Shown here in pieces: positions 1 to 6,514 of a DNA stretch of 9,905 nucleotides (position 1 is its first letter; every line of letters starts with the position of its first letter). This DNA comes from an uncultured Bacilli bacterium (GTDB lineage: Bacteria > Bacillota_I > Bacilli_A > RF39 > UBA660). Under the pieces are notes generated by a model that saw nothing but the letters and a program-made list of their open reading frames with translations, was not told the origin of the DNA and did no database searches. The position numbers and the translations under genes were made by a program. Location: positions 1-9,905 of the forward strand of contig CASRZP010000047.1 of assembly GCA_949440065.1 (NCBI GenBank), written 5' to 3'.

Positions 1-54
1 TAACATTTCTATAAAACATAATCTTGAACTAGCACCCCTAAAAGTGCAAGAACC

Positions 55-88
55 AAAAAAGGTAATTATCCATGATATTTACCTTTTT
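55..88 (-). terminator. Hairpin terminator after the 854-aa gene
   Basis: Positions 56-65 (AAAAAGGTAA) pair with 79-88 (TTACCTTTTT). Pairing resumes at 67-70 with 74-77 after one T-T mismatch, leaving a 3-base loop. Read on the minus strand, the hairpin starts 7 bases after the TAG stop at 96 and its 3' arm ends in a run of T. The arms are nearly symmetrical, with A on one side and T on the other, so it could also stop transcription arriving on the plus strand. Intrinsic termination is inferred from the structure. Confidence 0.75.
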
Positions 89-95
89 ATTTTGC

Positions 96-2660
96 CTAAC
101 GAGTTTTGCTAAGTTCTTCGCTATTTTCTTGATTGATTACCGATTCTTGATCAGCCATGTAATTAATGATTTCTTCTACGGTTTGTTCACTAACTGCTCT
201 AGCATTATTAGTAAATACTGGACGTTTAGCTGGATCATCTGGATCAGTAATCATTGTACTTGATGAAGTTGAATTTGTATTTTCATCTTTAGAAATAGAC
301 GGTGGAACAATAGCTTCTTGACTACTACTTGAACTACTGCTTGAATTTGTTTTATTATTATTTTCTAGATATTTAAATTCTGGATCGTAAGTGACTTTTC
401 CATCAATCTCGCCATTTTCTACTTTTTCATTGTATCGATCAGCTTCTTCATGAGCTTTTACATATTGATTATAGCTACTAATTGCATTGGTATAAATACC
501 ATTTTTTCTTACATTTCTTACAAATAAATCATAACGATCTTTTACCCCTTGTACAGCAGCCTTATAATCATTTGATTTGCTTGAGAAACTATCGCTAATC
601 TCACTTAATAAATCAGATTTTATCATACTAGCAAATTCTTTTGCTTCACTAGTAGAAATCTCCTCATCAGAAGCAATACATGAATCTAAAATCTCGTCAT
701 ATAACCTATTTCCGAATTCTGTATAATACTCATTGTAATTTGGGTTATTTCTAATATCGATTTCTTCGTGAATCTCTTGTCGTTCTTCTTCTTTTTGTTT
801 TTCTGTTTTTCCTGATTCGGCTTTTTTTACCGCTTGGTCATATTCTTTAGTACCTTTTTCAACTACTTCTTTTACCGTTTGTGTCTTTTGTGTAGAAGTA
901 TTTGTATTATTATAAACAGGTTTAATATATTTATCTACCGTTACATACATTGCCTTTTCAGGTTCCACTTCAGGATCGAAACCAGCATTTTCTTTAATCA
1001 TCTCTCTACCACGAGTTAAGAATTCTTCATATAAATCTTCTAAATGGTAGTATTCTTGATATTGTTCTTCTACTAAAGTAGTTGTTGTACTATTACTTGA
1101 TGTAGTAAAAACTGGACCCGCTAATTGACTAGTTGGTGTAATTTTAATATTTGTACTTACCACTTCAAAATCTAAATCATATTTAGTAGCAAAAGCATCT
1201 AAATCTTTACTAATTTCATCATAATTGAATGGTTCGTTTTTAAAGTCGATTTCTTCCATATCACTTTCCATAGATTGTAATCTAGAGAAAGCTTCAAAGC
1301 AACCACTCTCTACATCAAATAATTCTTTTTCCTCTTTCGTTAGTCCAAAGTTATTTGCATATTGTGTAGTCGTTAAAAATTGCACAATTGGACGGAAATA
1401 AATCATTTCTGGTGATAAGTTTCTAGGTGATGTTGAGTTAGTTCTCTCACTAGTCGTAATTGGATAAATTTCACGAATTAACGCTAAAGATTCCTTAACG
1501 ACATTTTGTTGTTCTTCACGCGTTGTTGCTTTATTATAACGAATGACTAAATCTTCAAACTTATGATATTGTTCTAATACTTTGGTATCAGTAATATACT
1601 TATCAAAAATTCCTGAACGTTCAGTTAATCTTGTGTACATGGTAAATACACGAGTAAATAAATCTTCTAATTCTACACTATTTTCTGGGAAGGTAAAGCG
1701 GTAGTCACCAAAAATTTCTTTTAAATCTTTTGGTGATAAAGCATTTTCATGATTTACTTTATCTACATCATTTCGAACGTAATCACGTCCTGCTAAATAT
1801 AATAGCATTGCTTCATTATAAGAAAACGCCATACGCTTTCCTTGATCATCTACATCATCTTTTTGAATTTTTGTAGCTAAATCACTAGTAACGTAGTCAC
1901 TAAATTGGTATGCTAAAGTTTTCTCTCCTACTTCTTGCTTTCTTAAAATAGCATCCAACTCGAATAATTGTTCTACGTCTAATTTGCTATAATCAAGTGG
2001 TTTAATCTCTTTTGGTTTAACCTCTTGAGATTGACTACTACTTGTAGGTGTAGGAATTCTTCCACGAGAAGAGTTATCCTTATTTGTTCTTGTTTTACCC
2101 CAAATATAACTTCCTGTTCCAAGGGCAATAGCAACAGCTAAACCAACGCTAGTAATTTTTATTCCTTTAGATAAAGTAGGATGATTTTGTTTCATTCTAG
2201 CATTGAAATCAGCGAATCTTGCTCTAAATGTTTTCTTAGCAGGAACTGCTGGCATTAAACCTCCAGCATTTTTAGCAATTCTAGATGCCATACCACTAGA
2301 TGCTTGATTAGCTAAGCCATCTAAAGCAGATACATCCATTTGTGATGTACGACTTGGCGTAAATTGATCAGTCTTTGATGCTTGTAACATTGACCATAGG
2401 CTAGCATCCTTATCATTTTGTAAATTTAATTGCACTAATGGCTTAAGTTCATGATTACGGAGAATAGCTGCTGCCATTTGGTAAGCAGTAGCTATTGAAA
2501 TTTCATTATCACTTACTGGTGTGCTCACAATAGAAAACTCTCTTTTTTCAAGTTTTCCTGTTTTTTCATTAATTCCTTCAAGATAGAATGCAATTGGTTG
2601 ATTTTCTCTAGCATAAACTAAATACGAATTGATAATTTTTAATTCTTCTAATTGATTCAT
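96..2660 (-). CDS. Uncharacterised 854-aa single-pass membrane protein with large Ser/Thr-rich outer region
   Basis: I do not recognise this family. The first ~165 residues are soluble and become strongly basic just before one hydrophobic segment at about 168-188. The positive-inside rule therefore puts the N-terminus in the cytoplasm and about 660 residues outside. A Ser/Thr/Pro-rich linker (about 195-222) follows the membrane segment. The outer part is acidic, rich in Glu, Lys, Asn and Tyr, and largely helical in character. It is broken by Thr/Ser-rich linkers and a run of eight Ser near residue 778, written in mixed TCA/AGC/AGT codons and so not a simple slippage tract. I count two Cys, both in the outer part. 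There is no cleavable signal peptide, LPXTG motif or prepilin signal. AGGAGGG lies 7 bases before the ATG, and the preceding gene ends 15 bases upstream, so the two are cotranscribed. A hairpin terminator follows. A role with the neighbouring pilus genes is inference from position only. Confidence 0.9.
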   Translation of the reverse strand: MNQLEELKIINSYLVYARENQPIAFYLEGINEKTGKLEKREFSIVSTPVSDNEISIATAYQMAAAILRNHELKPLVQLNLQNDKDASLWSMLQASKTDQFTPSRTSQMDVSALDGLANQASSGMASRIAKNAGGLMPAVPAKKTFRARFADFNARMKQNHPTLSKGIKITSVGLAVAIALGTGSYIWGKTRTNKDNSSRGRIPTPTSSSQSQEVKPKEIKPLDYSKLDVEQLFELDAILRKQEVGEKTLAYQFSDYVTSDLATKIQKDDVDDQGKRMAFSYNEAMLLYLAGRDYVRNDVDKVNHENALSPKDLKEIFGDYRFTFPENSVELEDLFTRVFTMYTRLTERSGIFDKYITDTKVLEQYHKFEDLVIRYNKATTREEQQNVVKESLALIREIYPITTSERTNSTSPRNLSPEMIYFRPIVQFLTTTQYANNFGLTKEEKELFDVESGCFEAFSRLQSMESDMEEIDFKNEPFNYDEISKDLDAFATKYDLDFEVVSTNIKITPTSQLAGPVFTTSSNSTTTTLVEEQYQEYYHLEDLYEEFLTRGREMIKENAGFDPEVEPEKAMYVTVDKYIKPVYNNTNTSTQKTQTVKEVVEKGTKEYDQAVKKAESGKTEKQKEEERQEIHEEIDIRNNPNYNEYYTEFGNRLYDEILDSCIASDEEISTSEAKEFASMIKSDLLSEISDSFSSKSNDYKAAVQGVKDRYDLFVRNVRKNGIYTNAISSYNQYVKAHEEADRYNEKVENGEIDGKVTYDPEFKYLENNNKTNSSSSSSSSQEAIVPPSISKDENTNSTSSSTMITDPDDPAKRPVFTNNARAVSEQTVEEIINYMADQESVINQENSEELSKTR

Positions 2661-2675
2661 TGCTATTCCCTCCTA

Positions 2676-4013
2676 TTATTGTTTGTCTCTTTCTTTACCA
2701 GTGTAATACCATTTATTATTTAATAATTCTTTATTATCGTAATAACTCCATACATATTCTTTTTTGCTATCGGCACTGAATTTACGTGTACGTTCACGGT
2801 AATATTGTACCTCTTCATAATGAGGTGCTTCATACCAAACAGTATCATAAACTCTAGTTTTTAAGTATACAGTAACTTTCTTCGTTGCTTTTTCGCTACA
2901 TTTAAGAGTAACATCATAATTATTTGTAGCATCAGTAATTGTTCCTGTATATACATATTTTTGATAGTAAATCATTGGATATGCACTACATCCATTTTTA
3001 TCATCACAAATGGCTACAGCGTTTAATCGCTCCCAAGTTACTCCAGTAGACTCCTGTGGTACTTCACCATTAGTAAATCCAACTGGTTCTCCTTGTTTTA
3101 CCCAAGAACCTGCTCCATAAGCATAGGTTTTATTGTTATATACTTGGTAACTAAATTCTTTACAGTATTCAACAGTATAACTAGCGGTAGGATCTTCTAC
3201 ATAAGTTTCACGTTCAACAACAGTTTTTTTCTTTACTGTTCCAACTTTTTTGTACTCTTTCTTTACTTCTACTTCACGTAAGCAGTTCGCATCGTTTTCA
3301 GCACAAGTTAGTCCTTTAATATTTTCCGTTCCCTTATATAATACCCAGTTCGTCCATGCACTCCATTTGTAAGATGATGTGTTAACATCACGTGCATATT
3401 CATATTCTTTTTCTTTATTTTCTTCTGGTGGATTTGGCTTATCAGGCTCTGGATCTACTGGTGTTGGTGGATTTGGATTATCTGGTACTGGTTTAGGTGT
3501 AGGTGTTGGCTTAGGTTGTGCAATCACTACATCTTGTTTATCACATAATCCGCTTTCACAATACGTATAACATCCCATATGTACTAGGATATAATCTTTC
3601 TCTTGTGAACATTCTAGATAAACTTTCATCAAGTATTCATCATCAAGTTTTGTAACACTTACATAAGAATTGTCTACATCACATGATTTTCCATGTTTAT
3701 CAATAAGTGGTACTAATAATTTTTCAGAAATCATTCCACGTAAAGTAATCTTTTTTACTTCTCCTACTTCTTGTGGTAATCTCTCATCTGTATAATAGTT
3801 AGTAGCAGCAAGTTTCATGCGTTCTAAATTATCAGAAAAAATCTGACTGGTTAATACAGATAGATCATTATTTTGTGGTAAGCTTGGCATCGTAATAAAT
3901 TTAGGTAATAACCAAACTAATAAAATCACAAAAATAATTACTAATAATAGTTTTAGTAAAAAATCTCTTAGTGGAAAACTTCTATTTTCTCTTTCATCAT
4001 TATCGGTATACAT
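2676..4013 (-). CDS. Single-pass membrane protein with pilin-like domain, Pro-rich stalk and Cys/Trp/Tyr-rich head (445 aa)
   Basis: The start is the ATG at 4013. GGGGGAG (4021-4027) sits 7 bases before it, and the in-frame ATG at 4055 lies upstream of the predicted transcript start. Order of parts: short charged N-terminus; membrane helix at about 19-36; a globular part at about 50-165 with Cys at 111, 135, 148, 152 and 157; a Pro-rich stalk at about 166-199 (PKPTPTPKPVP, then NPPTP and NPPEE); then a C-terminal head with WSAW at 217-220 and Cys at 237, 244, 284, 336, 342 and 372. Residues 64-150 follow a pattern I associate with pilin globular domains: an Ala-rich helix, a TL..M...L.....D..G..C segment, SYV.V, then strands ending in Cys. 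This is from memory and unverified. The G/A-F-x4-E prepilin signal is absent, so PilD probably does not cut it. It is the first gene of a two-gene unit with the 854-aa gene. The exact function is unknown. Confidence 0.88.
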   Translation of the reverse strand: MYTDNDERENRSFPLRDFLLKLLLVIIFVILLVWLLPKFITMPSLPQNNDLSVLTSQIFSDNLERMKLAATNYYTDERLPQEVGEVKKITLRGMISEKLLVPLIDKHGKSCDVDNSYVSVTKLDDEYLMKVYLECSQEKDYILVHMGCYTYCESGLCDKQDVVIAQPKPTPTPKPVPDNPNPPTPVDPEPDKPNPPEENKEKEYEYARDVNTSSYKWSAWTNWVLYKGTENIKGLTCAENDANCLREVEVKKEYKKVGTVKKKTVVERETYVEDPTASYTVEYCKEFSYQVYNNKTYAYGAGSWVKQGEPVGFTNGEVPQESTGVTWERLNAVAICDDKNGCSAYPMIYYQKYVYTGTITDATNNYDVTLKCSEKATKKVTVYLKTRVYDTVWYEAPHYEEVQYYRERTRKFSADSKKEYVWSYYDNKELLNNKWYYTGKERDKQ

Positions 4014-4020
4014 ATATATA

Positions 4021-4027
4021 CTCCCCC
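4021..4027 (-). promoter_or_regulatory. Ribosome binding site that fixes the start of the 445-aa gene
   Basis: GGGGGAG on the minus strand lies 7 bases before the ATG at 4011-4013. The longer in-frame ATG at 4053-4055 has no comparable site and would fall inside the promoter, upstream of its -10 box. The shorter start is therefore preferred. Confidence 0.8.
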
Positions 4028-4040
4028 TTCTATGGCCTGT

Positions 4041-4069
4041 ATTATAACATACCATTTTTTATTTGTCAA
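4041..4069 (-). promoter_or_regulatory. Perfect-consensus sigma-A promoter for the 445-aa/854-aa gene pair
   Basis: On the minus strand, TTGACA (4064-4069) and TATAAT (4041-4046) are exact matches to both consensus boxes, separated by exactly 17 bases. TG stands one base before the -10 box (TGTTATAAT), so it is an extended -10 as well. The -35 box lies inside the last codons of the Smr gene, and the -10 box is just past its stop. The start of transcription should be near 4033-4036, giving a leader of about 20 bases that contains the ribosome site. I see no operator-like inverted repeat or terminator between smr and this promoter, so readthrough from the upstream operon could add to it. Confidence 0.88.
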
Positions 4070-4319
4070 CTTTTTTTAATTTGACAATCGTCACTCCGCT
4101 ATTAAAGTTGTCTAATTTATAACTTTCCACTATTTTTAAATGTTTTAATAGCTCGTGAACTTCTTTTTTTAACGCCCCTGTTCCAATCCCATGAATTATG
4201 ATTGCTAAATCATAGTGTAGTGCTAGACAATCCATTAGAAACTCTTTCACTAAGATTCTAGTAATCTCCCTATCCATTCCATGTAAATCTAACCTCGGCG
4301 TGTTATTTGAGTATATCAT
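4059..4319 (-). CDS. Stand-alone Smr-domain protein (86 aa)
   Basis: This is a nearly bare Smr domain, the fold found at the C-terminus of MutS2 and in small proteins where it is linked to nucleic-acid binding or nicking. Visible motifs are LDLHGM (10-15), IIHGIGTGALKKEV (41-54) and a closing GVTIVKL (75-81). The usual GGxG before the last strand is replaced by NFNSG. No MutS2 ATPase part is present. I chose the ATG at 4319, which overlaps the kinase stop by 17 bases and puts the conserved motif 10 residues in. Its ribosome site is weak, so translation is probably coupled to the kinase gene. Longer starts (ATG at 4346, TTG at 4376) stay open but only add sequence overlapping the kinase gene in another frame. 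The 3' end carries the -35 box of the next promoter. The substrate and role are unknown. Confidence 0.85.
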   Translation of the reverse strand: MIYSNNTPRLDLHGMDREITRILVKEFLMDCLALHYDLAIIIHGIGTGALKKEVHELLKHLKIVESYKLDNFNSGVTIVKLKKVDK

Positions 4320-5232
4320 AGTTTTTTCGTTTTTCCAATACTTCATGGAATAAAGGAATGGAATTTCTTCCTCCAATTTGTAAAGTAGATAGGGCTCCTG
4401 TAATATTGGATAAGATAAGGGCTTCTTTTAATGGATACTGGTTAGCGATAAAATAAGCAAACGCACCATGGAAAATATCTCCTGCTCCCGTTGAGTCAAC
4501 TGGTTTTACTAAAATACTAGGAATAATTTGTAACACACCATCAATTTCTGTGTAGCATCCCATCTCTTCTAGGGTAATAATCACTTGAGCCTGGTTAAAA
4601 TCTTGTTTTAACTTTTGATACATTTCTATTAAAGTCGTATCATTTACTACGCTATGATTAGTATATTCCAAAGCAAAGTCTTTAGAACACACGACATAAT
4701 CCACTAACTTACACAACGAAACGGTAGAGTCTCTTACTCTTCCTGCATCAATAATGGATATGGCCTGAGGATACTTAGACAAAATATCCACACTTGCTTT
4801 ATATTCTTCTCCATCGATCAAAATGACTTCTACTTCTGATTTTTTATCATCATCTTTTAACATTAGAAAATTATCTGTTACATTTAATCCATCTTCTTTT
4901 TTGGTAAAAATCGTTCTACTTCCTTTATTAATATTAGCAATGATATAACTCGTCGTCGTCTTCTTTCCTTTAATTTTTTCAATAAGTGAAGTATCTACAC
5001 CAATTTCTTCAAATTCTGAAATTAAGTAATCACCCAAAATATCATCACCCACAGCTCCAATGATAGTTGTAGGCATTTTCCAACTACCTAGTAAATAAGC
5101 AGCATTACTAGCAGGACCACCACCACAGTGAATGATATCTTTATCAATTCTTATCTTGGTATTTTCTATAGGAAAATCTAACACAGGTAATGTGGTATCA
5201 AAGGCAAGGTGTCCAACACATATAGCTCTCAT
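4303..5232 (-). CDS. PfkB/ribokinase-family carbohydrate kinase
   Basis: A predicted cytoplasmic ATP-dependent sugar or nucleoside kinase of typical family length (309 aa). The N-terminal GHLAFD begins the first strand. GGGPASNAA (37-45) is the substrate-side glycine signature, and GAVGDD (59-64) matches the family pattern. The C-terminal signature DSTGAGDIFHGAF (246-258) contains the anion hole (GAG) and D252 as expected catalytic base. GGRNSIP (287-293) lies near the C-terminus. A strong G-rich site (about 5236-5242) lies 3 bases before the ATG. The gene begins 11 bases after the zinc-ribbon gene and its end overlaps the Smr gene, so all are in one transcript. Sugar specificity cannot be read from sequence: ribokinase, fructokinase, nucleoside kinase or a 2-keto-3-deoxygluconate-type kinase are all possible. 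There is no transporter or sugar operon nearby to narrow it. Confidence 0.92.
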   Translation of the reverse strand: MRAICVGHLAFDTTLPVLDFPIENTKIRIDKDIIHCGGGPASNAAYLLGSWKMPTTIIGAVGDDILGDYLISEFEEIGVDTSLIEKIKGKKTTTSYIIANINKGSRTIFTKKEDGLNVTDNFLMLKDDDKKSEVEVILIDGEEYKASVDILSKYPQAISIIDAGRVRDSTVSLCKLVDYVVCSKDFALEYTNHSVVNDTTLIEMYQKLKQDFNQAQVIITLEEMGCYTEIDGVLQIIPSILVKPVDSTGAGDIFHGAFAYFIANQYPLKEALILSNITGALSTLQIGGRNSIPLFHEVLEKRKNYDILK

Positions 5233-5243
5233 ATTCCCCCCCT

Positions 5244-5723
5244 TTATTTTTCATAATGATTTTTTAATGAACGAACAATACTTCTCTCATCTAATCCTTG
5301 TTGTTTTAATTCCTCATAATCTTTTTTTATCTTTTGAAAGTTTCTTACCCCATAAATAATCATAACTTTTTTATTTTCTTCTTTTACGATTTTTTGATAT
5401 TTTGACATAGCACTAGCAAAAGAATTCATTGAATCTTTCGTTGGCTTAAATGCTGTATCATATCCACATTTGATACAAATAGCTCGCTTGATCGGCGTTT
5501 CTTTTTTGCTATCCGTAATTAAAATATGATTGCAACAAGTCATCTTAGCTAAATGATAATCAGCTAAATTTTTCTGGTGTTGCCTTTTGGCTGATTCAAT
5601 ACGATTCATTACTTTTAAATAATCTTGTACTGCTTTGGTTCCTTCTAGTCCTGTTTTCAAAAATTCTAATTCTTGTAAAGCTTTTTTGCTTTTTTCCATT
5701 TTCATTTTTGCCGATTGTTCCAT
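5244..5723 (-). CDS. Coiled-coil protein with a central zinc-ribbon-like Cys cluster (159 aa)
   Basis: I do not recognise this protein by name. It has no signal peptide or membrane segment, so it is probably cytoplasmic. Residues 1-60 are Lys/Glu-rich and look like a coiled coil. A metal site is suggested by C63, C64 and H66, followed by C83-x2-C86 (CIKC) some 17 residues later. The C-terminal half (about 100-159) is again helical and basic. The chosen start is the ATG at 5723, with GGGG ending 6 bases upstream; a TTG at 5735 would add four residues but has GGAG too close (3 bases). It lies between pilD (stop 21 bases upstream of the chosen start) and the kinase gene (11 bases). Conserved placement next to pilD would suggest a pilus-linked role, but this window alone does not show that. 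Confidence 0.85.
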   Translation of the reverse strand: MEQSAKMKMEKSKKALQELEFLKTGLEGTKAVQDYLKVMNRIESAKRQHQKNLADYHLAKMTCCNHILITDSKKETPIKRAICIKCGYDTAFKPTKDSMNSFASAMSKYQKIVKEENKKVMIIYGVRNFQKIKKDYEELKQQGLDERSIVRSLKNHYEK

Positions 5724-5744
5724 ATTTTTCCCCAATTTCTCCTA

Positions 5745-6494
5745 CTACATCATACCACTAAAATCAATTTTCATCAAATAGATTAAAATAAGTGCTAAAA
5801 GAATAAATGGTCCATAAGGTATCATATGTTCTTTTTTTCTAAGAAGAAGAAATATAGATATGGGTAAAGCAATTAAACTAGATAAGAAAATCACAATAAC
5901 TCCAGGTAACGGAGGTAGGACAAATCCTGTAATTAACATCAATTTCACATCTCCTCCCCCTAGACTTTCTTTTTTAAAAAGAAGGTATCCTAATTTCATC
6001 ATCAAAAACATCACGAAAAAAAGAAAGAGTCCACTACCAAGGGAAGAAAACAGTCCCATGTATGATCCTTTTAAGTATTGAAAGATTAAAATAAGAACAC
6101 CAAAAACAACTAAAACTTCATCAGGAATAATGTAATAGGTTAAATCGCTTACGATAATAATCATAAATAAGGAAATGATACATAAGGAAATTCCTAAATC
6201 ATAAGTAAACCCAAAAGAATAATAACTAATCGCAAACAATATTCCTGTAGCAAGTTCTACTAAAGGATAAAATAAAGCAATTTTCTTGTGACATGCACGA
6301 CATCTTCCTTTTTGGATAAGAAAGGATAAAATAGGTACTAATTCATACCATGATAATTCATGTAAGCAATGTGGACACTTACTTCTACCTTTGGAAATAG
6401 AAATTTCTAAGGGCAAACGGTATCCTACGACATTATAAAAAGAGCCTAGTATGGTTCCTAAGATAAAGAATAAAATCAAATAGACTCCTTCCAT
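5745..6494 (-). CDS. pilD: Prepilin peptidase PilD (A24 family, bifunctional leader peptidase/N-methyltransferase type)
   Basis: An inner-membrane aspartic protease that removes the short leader of type IV prepilins/pseudopilins and, in the full-length type, methylates the new N-terminus. The N-terminal GSFYNVVGYRLP (17-28) is typical. A methyltransferase-type Cys-rich domain follows, with CPHC (40-43) and CRAC (65-68) both intact. The two catalytic aspartates are D117, in SDLTYYIIPD, and D182, in the GGGD motif (GGGDVKL). PYGPF (226-230) near the end is also a family hallmark. The protein has about 7-8 hydrophobic segments and normal family length (249 aa). GAGGTG precedes the ATG by about 6 bases. 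It begins 20 bases after pilC, the standard operon partner. A comC-like enzyme of a competence pilus is an alternative label for the same activity. Confidence 0.96.
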   Translation of the reverse strand: MEGVYLILFFILGTILGSFYNVVGYRLPLEISISKGRSKCPHCLHELSWYELVPILSFLIQKGRCRACHKKIALFYPLVELATGILFAISYYSFGFTYDLGISLCIISLFMIIIVSDLTYYIIPDEVLVVFGVLILIFQYLKGSYMGLFSSLGSGLFLFFVMFLMMKLGYLLFKKESLGGGDVKLMLITGFVLPPLPGVIVIFLSSLIALPISIFLLLRKKEHMIPYGPFILLALILIYLMKIDFSGMM

Positions 6495-6514
6495 TTTGTC
6501 ACCTCAAACTCATA

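Noticed and set aside
1..54. Possible tRNA T-arm or small gene left of the terminator (minus-strand GTTCAAG, GCAC/GTGC pairing)
   Set aside because: The T-arm stem does not pair, no acceptor or anticodon arm is visible, and short frames there hit stops and lack ribosome sites.
72..263. Plus-strand open frame at the left end
   Set aside because: It begins inside the terminator hairpin and is antisense to the 3' end of the 854-aa gene. Its Phe/Ile-rich content reflects the AT-rich complement.
834..1019. Plus-strand open frame rich in Phe, Tyr and Cys
   Set aside because: It is antisense to the Lys/Glu-rich part of the 854-aa gene, with no support of its own.
3379..3570. Plus-strand open frame with Gly/Ser-rich repeats
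   Set aside because: It is the antisense of the Pro-rich stalk (CCx codons read backwards as GGx) in the 445-aa gene and has no convincing ribosome site.
4014..4055. Longer start for the 445-aa protein at 4055
   Set aside because: This ATG lies between the -35 and -10 boxes of a perfect promoter and lacks a ribosome site, whereas 4013 has one at ideal spacing.
4160..4175. Seven-A run in smr as a programmed slippage site
   Set aside because: The run encodes Lys-Lys in the conserved motif, the zero frame continues to a sensible end, and no stimulatory structure or useful alternative frame is seen.
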